Shown here: positions 1 to 5,979 of the stretch, piece after piece
How positions within the stretch are numbered: the stretch's first letter is position 1
Layout: every line of letters starts with the position of its first letter
DNA from: an uncultured Eubacteriales bacterium
Lineage (GTDB): Bacteria > Bacillota > Clostridia > Oscillospirales > Oscillospiraceae
Reading direction: 5' to 3'
Assembly: GCA_900546075.1 (NCBI GenBank)
Contig: URBH01000047.1
Location: forward strand, 1 to 16,358
Length of the DNA: 16,358 nucleotides
Notes under the pieces: model-generated
Database searches by the model: none
Told to the model about the DNA's origin: nothing
What the model saw: the letters and a program-made list of their open reading frames with translations, nothing else
Translations under genes and position numbers: made by a program

Positions 1-5
1 CCATG

Positions 6-57
6 GCGAGTGTTCTTACAGCATTTGAAAGGCTGTTAAGAACACTCGCTTTTTTTC
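6..57 (+). terminator. Rho-independent terminator at window start
   Basis: An inverted repeat pairs positions 6-22 with 32-49 (arms GCGAGTGTTCTT and AAGAACACTCGC, extended inward by CAGC/GCTG) and is followed by a run of T at 50-56. This is a typical intrinsic terminator for a plus-strand gene lying left of the window. No gene is visible between it and position 1. Confidence 0.8.
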
Positions 58-105
58 ATACTTCCGCACGATTCCATAGTTTCCGTGAATCTGCACAAAT
101 ACAGA

Positions 106-153
106 AAAAGTTCCGGGCTTCACCACTTCTCGAGGAAAAGCCCGGACTTTTTA
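106..153. terminator. Probable bidirectional terminator hairpin
   Basis: Positions 106-120 pair with 138-152 (arms AAAAGTTCCGGGCTT and AAGCCCGGACTTTT, one bulged base). A-rich and T-rich flanks on the two sides suit termination in either direction. It could end the XRE regulator transcript arriving on the minus strand. The rest of 1-267 has no convincing gene. Confidence 0.6.
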
Positions 154-267
154 TGGTTTCTACGCTCATTATAGATACAAGTTCAAAAAAGCCTTATTCT
201 ATCGCGGTTTGTAGGCATGTCCCAACCGAATTCTATTTCAAAAAAGGATTTTAATTCAATACTACGA

Positions 268-591
268 TTACTTGAAGTATTTGATATTGGTGCTTATAAA
301 ATCAATAAATCTATCTTTGTTCTCTTGTGACAGTCCACTCACTTCCATGAGACTTTTTATATACTGATACTCTGTATTATGTCTGTAATTGCCTTTAAGA
401 ACATCAATACTCACACCTAACGCACACGCGATACTGTCCATAGTGGGAAAACTTGGCATACTTTCGCCACGCTCTATCTTCCCTAAAAAGTTCTCAGTTA
501 TCCCAACCATTTCAGCCAATCTATCTATAGTCAATAGCTGCCTTTTGCGCTCTGTTCTGATGTTTTCGCCTATAATCTTCATATCAAGCAT
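268..591 (-). CDS. XRE-family helix-turn-helix transcriptional regulator
   Basis: A 107-residue protein with an N-terminal Cro/C1-type helix-turn-helix at roughly residues 7-65. The pattern GENIRTERKR, then LTIDRLAEMVGI, then FLGKIERGES is the usual helix 1 / recognition helix / closing helix order of XRE repressors. The C-terminal 40 residues are charged and helical and probably dimerise. The start at 591 is preceded on the minus strand by AGGGGATGG. An internal ATG at 582 (MKIIGENIR) is also possible. It faces away from the membrane-protein gene at 731, with an inverted repeat between them (642-680), so autoregulation and control of the neighbour is the natural inference. Such regulators are common on mobile elements, and this one sits in an AT-rich block beside tRNA-Ser. 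The target is unknown. Confidence 0.85.
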   Translation of the reverse strand: MLDMKIIGENIRTERKRQLLTIDRLAEMVGITENFLGKIERGESMPSFPTMDSIACALGVSIDVLKGNYRHNTEYQYIKSLMEVSGLSQENKDRFIDFISTNIKYFK

Positions 592-596
592 TTCAT

Positions 597-630
597 ACCA
601 TCCCCTTATGTTTATTTTATAGGGAATGGT
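597..630. promoter_or_regulatory. Imperfect inverted repeat upstream of the XRE gene
   Basis: ACCATCCCC at 597-605 and GGGAATGGT at 622-630 are inverted copies with one mismatch. They lie just upstream of the regulator start and over its likely promoter and ribosome-site region; a TATAAA-like -10 on the minus strand sits at 616-621. It could be a second operator or an mRNA hairpin. The sequence does not decide. Confidence 0.35.
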
Positions 631-641
631 ACTAATTTATA

Positions 642-693
642 AGTTCCTAATAGTCCTTTTAATATTGACAATTAGGAACTGATATGCTACTAT
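642..693 (+). promoter_or_regulatory. Sigma-A promoter with overlapping 10-bp inverted-repeat operator
   Basis: A -35 TTGACA at 665-670 and a -10 TACTAT at 688-693 are separated by 17 bp, with TG one base before the -10. This promoter drives the gene at 731. A perfect inverted repeat (AGTTCCTAAT 642-651, ATTAGGAACT 671-680) brackets the -35, a suitable position for a dimeric repressor to block RNA polymerase. The divergent XRE protein is the obvious candidate binder (inference). Confidence 0.65.
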
Positions 694-730
694 TAAAAAG
701 TAAAAAAACAAACAGAGAGGATGTTGCCCA

Positions 731-1270
731 GTGGAAAAATTACTCGCGCTGCTTAACAAACTATCAAAGACACTGCAAGCAAAAGGAAACCATGTTGAAG
801 ATGGAAGCAATCCAGCAGAGCCCGAAAACACCGCTGAAATTGTGGATAAGCCCCAAAAGAAATTATCAAAAAAGAAATTAGGTGTTATAGGTGCTGCTGT
901 TGCAATAGTTGCTATCGTTATTGTAATTCTTTTAATCCCATCCAAGTTTGATAGAGTTAAAAACGAATGTGTTCATATTGCTGGTTCTGTTGCTTCTGGT
1001 AACAACTATTTTACACTTGAAACGATACCAGATACTTGGGACAATATGGATCCGACTGTTAGGGCACTCATGCTGCCCAGCCATCAAGAGGGCGTTCTGG
1101 AAGCCGTCAAATACGCAAATAAAGAATTGGGCTTTCCCGGTTCCGTATATTCAGATATGATGAACACATCTGCTTTGATGGGACGCCAAGTCGAAGAAAA
1201 TGACAAATATAAGGTTTCTTGGACATATCATCCTGATGATGGTTTGACAGTTACATATACAAAGAAATAA
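731..1270 (+). CDS. Single-pass membrane-anchored protein of unknown function
   Basis: A 179-residue protein starting at GTG, chosen because AGAGAGG at 714-720 lies 10 nt upstream. Residues 1-20 look like a short amphipathic helix. Residues 21-49 are polar and end in a lysine cluster (KKLSKKK). Residues 51-69 form one strongly hydrophobic segment rich in Val and Ile. The remaining ~110 residues are soluble, with no signal cleavage site, so the topology is cytoplasmic N-terminus and extracellular C-terminus if the positive-inside rule holds. I recognise no catalytic motif and no family. It stands under the operator-bearing promoter at 642-693, opposite the XRE regulator, and ends in its own terminator, so it is a one-gene transcript. 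Low GC compared with genes to the right suggests accessory origin. Confidence 0.75.
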   Translation: MEKLLALLNKLSKTLQAKGNHVEDGSNPAEPENTAEIVDKPQKKLSKKKLGVIGAAVAIVAIVIVILLIPSKFDRVKNECVHIAGSVASGNNYFTLETIPDTWDNMDPTVRALMLPSHQEGVLEAVKYANKELGFPGSVYSDMMNTSALMGRQVEENDKYKVSWTYHPDDGLTVTYTKK

Positions 1271-1272
1271 TC

Positions 1273-1307
1273 AAGACTGAGGGCTATTACAGCCCCCAGT
1301 CTTTTGC
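1273..1307 (+). terminator. Intrinsic terminator of the membrane-protein gene
   Basis: Positions 1273-1285 pair with 1291-1303 (AAGACTGAGGGCT and AGCCCCCAGTCTT, one mismatch), with a short T run in the closing arm. It starts three bases after the stop codon of the gene at 731. Confidence 0.8.
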
Positions 1308-1373
1308 TCTCCTATTTCAAGCTTTAAGGCAGCCTAGATTTCAGGTAGCCGTCATTTTTCACAATAGGTAAAA

Positions 1374-1418
1374 AAGTTCCCCTTTTACCATGTTTTAGCG
1401 GTAAAAGGGGCTTTTTTC
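1374..1418. terminator. Bidirectional terminator downstream of tRNA-Ser
   Basis: CCCCTTTTACC (1379-1389) pairs with GGTAAAAGGGG (1400-1410). Read on the minus strand the hairpin runs into a T-rich stretch from the A run at 1371-1375, so it terminates tRNA-Ser. Read on the plus strand it is followed by CTTTTTTCTT and would also stop transcription from the left. Confidence 0.8.
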
Positions 1419-1419
1419 T

Positions 1420-1511
1420 TGGCGGAGAAGGAGGGATTTGAACCCTCGATACCCTTTTGGGGTATACACGATTTCCAATCGTGCGCGCTCGGCCAGCTAC
1501 GCGACTTCTCC
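1420..1511 (-). tRNA. tRNA-Ser (anticodon GGA)
   Basis: On the minus strand the acceptor stem GGAGAAG (1511-1505) pairs with CTTCTCC (1430-1424). It is followed by discriminator G and an encoded CCA (1422-1420). The anticodon stem CGATT/AATCG encloses GGA, which reads UCC and UCU serine codons. A long variable arm (TATACCCC...GGGTAT) marks a class II tRNA, and the T loop shows GGTTCGAATCC. The length of 92 nt with CCA is normal for tRNA-Ser. Its 3' end borders the AT-rich accessory block on the left, as expected if that block integrated at this tRNA. Confidence 0.95.
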
Positions 1512-1539
1512 ATCACGGTGCTCTCTGTCCAGCCCGGTT

Positions 1540-1568
1540 ATAATACTACAGGAAACCCGATTTGTCAA
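1540..1568 (-). promoter_or_regulatory. Sigma-A promoter of tRNA-Ser
   Basis: On the minus strand TTGACA (1568-1563) and TATTAT (1545-1540) are separated by 17 bp and end about 29 bp before the first tRNA base. Confidence 0.85.
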
Positions 1569-1595
1569 GCGTAAATTTCCCTTTTTCGGGAATTC

Positions 1596-1622
1596 CTGCC
1601 CCGCCGGTTTTCGGCGGGGCAG
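1596..1622 (-). terminator. GC-rich hairpin after the GH13 gene
   Basis: CTGCCCCGCCG (1596-1606) pairs with CGGCGGGGCAG (1612-1622), just downstream of the GH13 stop. The stem is strong but no T run follows on the minus strand, so it may be a weak terminator or a 3' stabilising hairpin. Confidence 0.45.
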
Positions 1623-1628
1623 TGAAAT

Positions 1629-3170
1629 TCATTTAAGCCCGTAGATGCCTGCGCTTACCGGGGGCAGCGTGACTGTCTCTCCCTTCTGCGCGGCCTCGCC
1701 GCCGAAGGTGTACAGCGTGCCGCCCAGCGTCCCGTCAAGCCGGAAGGACACTTCCTCCCGGTAGGGATTGATGGCGACCAGCAGCGTTTCCTCCTCGTTT
1801 CCGCGCTTGTAAACCAGCGGCCGCTTCGGCGCGCCGTCGCTGACGAAGGTGATCCCGCCCCGGCTTTGCAGGGCACTGTGCGCCTGCCGCAGTTTGATCA
1901 GGCAGCGAACGTGATTCAGCAGAGACTCCCCATCATCCAGCTGCCCCGCAACCGTGGGGCGGTCAGACGCAGGGTCTTGCTGAATGTAAATCTTATCTGT
2001 GGGCGCGGCACTGAAGCCTGCGTTTACCCCGCCGTCCCACTGCATGGGACTGCGGGCGCCGGTGCGCTCATAGCCGCCCTCCACGCTGGTCAGCCCTTCC
2101 ACATAGCGCATGCCGATCTCGTCGCCGTAGTAAATGAACGGCGCGCCGGGCATTGTCAGAAGAAACGCAAAGGCCAGCTTCTTCTCGTCTCCCTCAACGT
2201 GCTTTGCAAGGCGGGTCATGTCGTGGTTGCCGGAGGGAATGCAGATCAGGCCGTCCTTCCCTGCCCGCTCCCGGCTCTCCAGATACTTTTCCACAAAGGC
2301 CGAAGCGTCGCCCACGCCCCGGTCGGAGAAATAAGGCTCCTCGCACCGGAACAGGTCGTTATAATGAGAGGGGCCGAACTGGAGCAGGAAATCCATATGG
2401 AAGCCCCCGCGCAGGGACTTTTCCGGATTGCCCCACTCGGAGACCATGGCCGCCTCCGGGAATTCCTTATCCAGAAACGCGCGGACTTTTTGCCACAGAG
2501 CGATGGTGCCCAGGCTGTCCGGGTCGTTTTTCACCAGACTGGCCGCCATATCCACCCGGAAGCCGTCGCATCCCAGTCCAAGCCAGAAGCGCATCACGTC
2601 CATCATGGCGTTCAGCGTGGCCTTGGGGTCTTCGTCGTCGGGAGACTGCTGCCACGGGCGGGTGCGGTTATAGTAGCCGTAATTCAACGCGGGCTGACAG
2701 GTGAAGAAATTGATGGCGCAGGAGCCGTCCCGCTGGGAAATGCCCCGCAGACAGCCCATATTTTCCGGCGCTTCCCAGACGCTGTCCGTCCACACGTAGC
2801 GGTCAGTGTAAACGTTCCGCTCCGCCTTCATGGACTCCCGGAACCACTCATGCTCCACGGAGGTATGCCCCGGCACCAAGTCCAGCAGCACATGCATTCC
2901 CCGCTTGTGTGCTTCGGCAAACAGGCGCTTCAAGTCCTCGTTCGTGCCGTACCGGGGCGCGACGCGGTAATAATCCGCCACATCGTACCCCGCGTCGCCG
3001 AAGGGCGACAGGAAGCAGGGATTGATCCACAGCGCGTTGCAGCCCAGCTCCCGGATATAGTCCAGCTTATTGATGATCCCCTGAAAGTCGCCAATACCGT
3101 CGGCGTTGGTATCAAGGAACGACTGGGGGTAAATTTCGTAAAATACAGCATTATCCAACCATTTTGGCAT
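1629..3170 (-). CDS. GH13 family alpha-glucosidase/alpha-amylase-like enzyme
   Basis: A 513-residue cytoplasmic enzyme (no signal peptide) of glycoside hydrolase family 13, acting on alpha-glucosidic bonds of short malto- or isomalto-oligosaccharides. All four conserved regions are visible: DLVPGH (97-102), GFRVD with nucleophile Asp207, SEW with acid/base Glu245, and GNHD with transition-state Asp317. DTNADGIGDFQGI near 20-32 is the calcium-loop motif of the oligo-1,6-glucosidase/trehalose-synthase branch. GAPFIYYGDEIGM (342-354) and ARSPMQWD (372-379) fit that branch too. Residues ~430-513 form the C-terminal beta domain. The ATG at 3170 has AAAGGAG 8 nt upstream. It has its own promoter (3202-3230) and is probably monocistronic. 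The precise substrate cannot be read from sequence; no sugar transporter or regulator is adjacent. Confidence 0.9.
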   Translation of the reverse strand: MPKWLDNAVFYEIYPQSFLDTNADGIGDFQGIINKLDYIRELGCNALWINPCFLSPFGDAGYDVADYYRVAPRYGTNEDLKRLFAEAHKRGMHVLLDLVPGHTSVEHEWFRESMKAERNVYTDRYVWTDSVWEAPENMGCLRGISQRDGSCAINFFTCQPALNYGYYNRTRPWQQSPDDEDPKATLNAMMDVMRFWLGLGCDGFRVDMAASLVKNDPDSLGTIALWQKVRAFLDKEFPEAAMVSEWGNPEKSLRGGFHMDFLLQFGPSHYNDLFRCEEPYFSDRGVGDASAFVEKYLESRERAGKDGLICIPSGNHDMTRLAKHVEGDEKKLAFAFLLTMPGAPFIYYGDEIGMRYVEGLTSVEGGYERTGARSPMQWDGGVNAGFSAAPTDKIYIQQDPASDRPTVAGQLDDGESLLNHVRCLIKLRQAHSALQSRGGITFVSDGAPKRPLVYKRGNEEETLLVAINPYREEVSFRLDGTLGGTLYTFGGEAAQKGETVTLPPVSAGIYGLK

Positions 3171-3201
3171 AAGAAAGGCTCCTTTCTATCTGTCTGGTGG
3201 A

Positions 3202-3230
3202 ATCATACAACCACGCGCGGGCAATGTCAA
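3202..3230 (-). promoter_or_regulatory. Sigma-A promoter of the GH13 gene
   Basis: On the minus strand TTGACA (3230-3225) and TATGAT (3207-3202) are 17 bp apart, and the -10 lies about 32 bp upstream of the start codon. No obvious CcpA-type cre palindrome was seen next to it. Confidence 0.8.
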
Positions 3231-3257
3231 GACCGATTTGCGGAAAGTGTATTGCCG

Positions 3258-3860
3258 TCACGTAAGCGCCAGCGTCCCCGTTACCCGAAGAATTTCGTAA
3301 GAGGTCAGGCAGTAAAAATCTCCCTCCGCCGCACCGGTCATGACGTTTTTGTTCAGGACGGCTCTGTTGTATACATCGGCACCGTAAGCGTCCCGCCCCT
3401 TGAGCCTGTAGAGCGAATAGCAATTTCTCATCTCCGTGACGGGGCTGCGAGTCTCGTCCGCCTTGACAAACTCTCTTTGCCACGTTCTGTTTTCCACGTC
3501 AGCCGTGATGTGATATTCGTCCAGGAAACATTTGATTTCAAAGGTGACGGAGCTTTTTTCTTCCACCAATCGGCTTGCGTATTCGTCCTTCAGGACAAGA
3601 TAGGCGCAGTTGGTAAGCTTATCCAGCTCCTGAAAGGCGTTCAGCTCCCATACATCTTCGTCGTATTCCTCAAAATAATCCTGCCAGTTGTCCATGGTGA
3701 TCTCAATGGTCTCGTTCACCGGCTTCGTTTCGATTTTCGCGGGCGGATCGATCGTCGCCGGTGTCATCAGCATCTCTTCCTCCGGAGAAGTCTTTTCGCC
3801 GCAGGCGGAAAGAGACAGGCACAGTACCGCCGCCAGAAGCAGCGCGATCCATTTTTTCAT
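3258..3860 (-). CDS. Small secreted lipoprotein of unknown function
   Basis: A 200-residue protein. The start at 3860 (MKKWIALLL) is chosen over an upstream in-frame ATG at 3902, because it begins directly with the signal peptide and has GAGG 9 nt upstream. The signal is a KK n-region, a hydrophobic core and the lipobox LSAC, so Cys20 should be lipidated and the protein anchored outside the membrane. An acidic, Thr/Pro-rich linker (to about residue 50) precedes a domain containing WQDYFEEYDEDVWE and a mixed beta/alpha region with four cysteines besides the lipobox. I do not recognise the family. The promoter at 3893-3921 gives it separate transcription from brnQ upstream. No transporter is adjacent, so a substrate-binding role is not supported. 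Confidence 0.8.
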   Translation of the reverse strand: MKKWIALLLAAVLCLSLSACGEKTSPEEEMLMTPATIDPPAKIETKPVNETIEITMDNWQDYFEEYDEDVWELNAFQELDKLTNCAYLVLKDEYASRLVEEKSSVTFEIKCFLDEYHITADVENRTWQREFVKADETRSPVTEMRNCYSLYRLKGRDAYGADVYNRAVLNKNVMTGAAEGDFYCLTSYEILRVTGTLALT

Positions 3861-3892
3861 TTTCTCATACCTCATTTCTGTAGATTGCGACC

Positions 3893-3921
3893 ATTGTAGC
3901 ACCTGTTCCCTTCCCTGTCAA
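3893..3921 (-). promoter_or_regulatory. Sigma-A promoter of the lipoprotein gene
   Basis: On the minus strand TTGACA (3921-3916) and TACAAT (3898-3893) have a 17-bp spacer. The -10 lies 33 bp before the chosen start at 3860, which supports that start over 3902. Confidence 0.8.
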
Positions 3922-3930
3922 CTCCGGCGG

Positions 3931-5265
3931 TCATTGGGTCACGCATTCCTCCGCCGCGTGCGCCCTGCGGAGCAGAGCGTTCACCCCAAAGCTGAGCAGC
4001 AGCATTCCAGCCGCCACGCAGACCCAGCCGAAGCCCAGCCGGTACAGCGGCAGCCTGTGCAGCAGCTGCCCCAAAGCGCCCAGCGGCAGTCCCGCGTCAC
4101 CCAGTGCAAAGGCAATGCTCACCGCGGCGGTTCCCGCCACCGTCATGGGATAGGCAAACCGGTTCCCCTTCCACAGATCGTGGCTCAGTCCCAGCAGAAT
4201 CAGCACAATAGACACGGGATAAATGGCGTTCAGGATGGGGATGGAAATGCTCAGAATCATGCTCAGCCCCAGATTGCACACCAGAAACGAGAAAAACGTG
4301 ATGATATACACCCACGCCCGATAGGAGATTTTCCGGAAAAGGGTGGAAAAATACTGGGAAATGGAGTTGATCAGTCCAACGCAGGTAGTCAGGCAGGCCA
4401 GCGTGAAGATGGCCGCCAGCAGCACCGCACCGGTGCCGCCAAACACCTGATAGACGATGCACCGCAGCGTCCACGCGCCGTTCTCCTGAACCGGGTAAAC
4501 GCCGGAGCTGCACATGCCCATGTAGGACAGCATTGCATACACCACTGCCAGAATCGACCCGGCCAGCACGCCCGCCAGAACCGTGTAGCGCATTTTGTCT
4601 TTCTTCTCCGTCAGGCCGAACGTCCCCAGGGTCGTGGAGATTACCAGCCCAAAATTCAGGGCGGCAATGGTGTCCATGGTGTTATAGCCCTCGGTGAAGC
4701 CCTTGAGCAGCGCCGCCTCCCGGTATCCCTCCTGCGCCGCCGCGACGACAGTCTCCCCCCGGAACAGGAAGCTGACGAACAGCAGCGTCAGCAGTGCCAG
4801 CAGCGCCGGGGTAAGTCCCCGGCCGATCCGATCGACCAGCTTCCCGGGGTTCAGGCACAGCCACAGGGCGATCAGAAAGAAGCCCAAAGAATAGGCCGCC
4901 ATCCACAGCACCGGATTGCTCCCCTCCGGCAGGTAGGGCGCCACCGCCATTTCAAAAGGAACGGAAGCGGCTCTGGGAATTCCCAGTCCCGGTCCGATGG
5001 ACAGGTAGATCAGCACGGCAAACACCAGGGCAAAGCGCGGCCCCACCTGCCTGCCCAGCTTTTCCAGCCCGTCAAACCGCGCGACCACCACCACGCCAAG
5101 CACCGGCAGAACCACCGCCGTTACAAGAAACCCGATCATGGCCGGCAGGGTTTTCTCCCCGGCGTTCTGCCCCAGAAACGGCGGAAAAATCAGATTTCCC
5201 GCCCCAAAAAACAGGGCAAACAGCATAACGCTGACCACCAGCAGACTCTTTTTACTCAGTTTCAT
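3931..5265 (-). CDS. brnQ: Branched-chain amino acid carrier (LIVCS family, BrnQ)
   Basis: A 444-residue polytopic inner-membrane protein with about 12 hydrophobic segments, the usual length for this family. The N-terminus reads LFALFFGAGNLIFPP, the diagnostic LIVCS signature. IYLSIGPGLGIPRAASVPFE near 87-106 and TFGLTEKKDKMRY mid-protein are also typical. The family takes up leucine, isoleucine and valine with Na+ or H+. The ATG at 5265 has AGAGG 8 nt upstream. Expression is controlled by the T-box leader at 5294-5565, so the carrier should be made when a cognate tRNA is uncharged. No terminator was found after the stop; the next gene has its own promoter. The function call is firm; the exact amino-acid preference is not. 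Confidence 0.93.
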   Translation of the reverse strand: MKLSKKSLLVVSVMLFALFFGAGNLIFPPFLGQNAGEKTLPAMIGFLVTAVVLPVLGVVVVARFDGLEKLGRQVGPRFALVFAVLIYLSIGPGLGIPRAASVPFEMAVAPYLPEGSNPVLWMAAYSLGFFLIALWLCLNPGKLVDRIGRGLTPALLALLTLLFVSFLFRGETVVAAAQEGYREAALLKGFTEGYNTMDTIAALNFGLVISTTLGTFGLTEKKDKMRYTVLAGVLAGSILAVVYAMLSYMGMCSSGVYPVQENGAWTLRCIVYQVFGGTGAVLLAAIFTLACLTTCVGLINSISQYFSTLFRKISYRAWVYIITFFSFLVCNLGLSMILSISIPILNAIYPVSIVLILLGLSHDLWKGNRFAYPMTVAGTAAVSIAFALGDAGLPLGALGQLLHRLPLYRLGFGWVCVAAGMLLLSFGVNALLRRAHAAEECVTQ

Positions 5266-5293
5266 TTCCCGTACCTCTTTTTTTGAATTGAAT

Positions 5294-5565
5294 ATAAAAA
5301 ATGACCCGTCTCAAATTTCTTTGAGACGAGTCATAAAATACCCGCGGTACCACTCAAATTGTGCGCGTAAACGCACCTCTTTCAGGCTCCAACAAGCCCT
5401 AGACACTTACGCAGTCCACGCGGGAGACCCTACTTGCATGGCTTTGGGGAACTCCAGCTCGGAAGGGATGGGATTTTGAAGGCAGTCCACCGGGCTTCCA
5501 CCCTCCCCGGCTCTCTATCGGCTGTACGATCAAATCCGTCTTCGTCATCGCTTTTCTATTCGATT
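5294..5565 (-). promoter_or_regulatory. T-box riboswitch leader upstream of brnQ
   Basis: Read on the minus strand, the leader has a long Stem I with AGAGAG and GGTGGAAGCCCGG distal-loop elements (5514-5488). A conserved T-box GTGGTACCGCGG lies at 5354-5343, and a terminator follows at 5334-5295. TGGT of the antiterminator bulge would pair with an uncharged tRNA ending ACCA. In Stem I, GGATTT (5537-5532) pairs with AAATCC (5476-5471). Just 5' of that helix the specifier loop reads TTC then A (5480-5477), so structurally the best specifier is UUC. An overlapping AUC (5474-5472) would be isoleucine and would suit BrnQ better. The leader is certain; the specifier is not. Confidence 0.92.
5295..5334 (-). 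terminator. T-box leader terminator
   Basis: On the minus strand positions 5334-5320 pair with 5315-5301 (15-bp stem around CGTCTCAAA/TTTGAGACG) and are followed by a T run at 5300-5296. It competes with the antiterminator formed around the T-box sequence. Confidence 0.9.
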
Positions 5566-5571
5566 GCCATC

Positions 5572-5600
5572 ATTCTACACGCAAAGGCCGGTTCTGTCAA
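5572..5600 (-). promoter_or_regulatory. Sigma-A promoter of the T-box/brnQ transcript
   Basis: On the minus strand TTGACA (5600-5595) and TAGAAT (5577-5572) are separated by 17 bp, placing the RNA start near 5565, just before the Stem I sequence. Confidence 0.88.
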
Positions 5601-5776
5601 TAGCCGATTTTCCAAATTCCGGAAGACGGCGTGTTCGGTTAAACAGTCTATCTTTGCAAACGGAACTTTTAACATCCTTTTTTATCGGCAAAGCCTCTTT
5701 CTTTCCTGCCATTCCCCATTTTATCGCCGATTTTAACGGCGGCACATATTTCTTAACCAAATCCTTGCCATAGCCA

Positions 5777-5785
5777 TGCTATAAT
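5777..5785 (+). promoter_or_regulatory. Extended -10 promoter of the CNNM/CorC gene
   Basis: TGCTATAAT (5777-5785) is a perfect extended -10. No good -35 lies 17 bp upstream, which extended -10 promoters tolerate. The RNA would start near 5792. The 175 bp between this and the divergent brnQ promoter hold no gene I can support. Confidence 0.65.
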
Positions 5786-5791
5786 GGACGG

Positions 5792-5979
5792 CAAACCCTA
5801 TGCGGTTCATTTTGTGATAACGGAAGGAGGAAAAACCGTGGAATCCGACAGTAGCGACGGTGCTGACAATTGCTCCCCAATTCCCTGTTCCTATATGGCT
5901 CATCTTCGCCCGCTCCTGCGATACAGAGTATAGGCGAATGTCTTGTCCGACAATATATGAACAGAAAAAGGAGTTTTGT
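5792..5979 (+). other. Long 5' leader of the CNNM/CorC gene, possibly structured
   Basis: About 188 nt separate the inferred RNA start from the ATG at 5980, unusually long for this window apart from the T-box. A helix can form between CATCTTCGCC (5901-5910) and GGCGAATG (5933-5940), and ACGG/CCGT (5819/5837) can pair further upstream. The 3' half carries GCTCCT (5912), GATACA (5920), AATGTC (5937), GACAAT (5949) and GAACAG (5959) in an order reminiscent of part of the ykoK/M-box Mg2+ leader. The conserved GGTGAGG core of that class is missing, so I do not call it an M-box. Confidence 0.4.

Noticed and set aside
3..254. 83-codon open frame on the plus strand at the window start
   Set aside because: It reads straight through two terminator hairpins, has no ribosome site and gives no recognisable protein.
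1866..3899. 677-codon open frame on the plus strand
   Set aside because: It runs antisense across the GH13 gene and the lipoprotein gene, both of which have clear family motifs or a lipobox plus promoters and ribosome sites. The translated sequence has no recognisable domain; it is open because of GC-rich codon bias.
3688..5286. 532-codon open frame on the plus strand
   Set aside because: Antisense to brnQ. The translation is very rich in Gln, His and Arg with no hydrophobic core, which is typical of a shadow of a membrane protein gene.
5434..5736. Plus-strand open frames between brnQ and corC
   Set aside because: They lie over the T-box leader and its promoter on the opposite strand and have no ribosome site.
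5912..5964. Calling the corC leader an M-box Mg2+ riboswitch
   Set aside because: Only scattered short matches are present and the conserved GGTGAGG core is missing; kept as a finding, not as a feature class.
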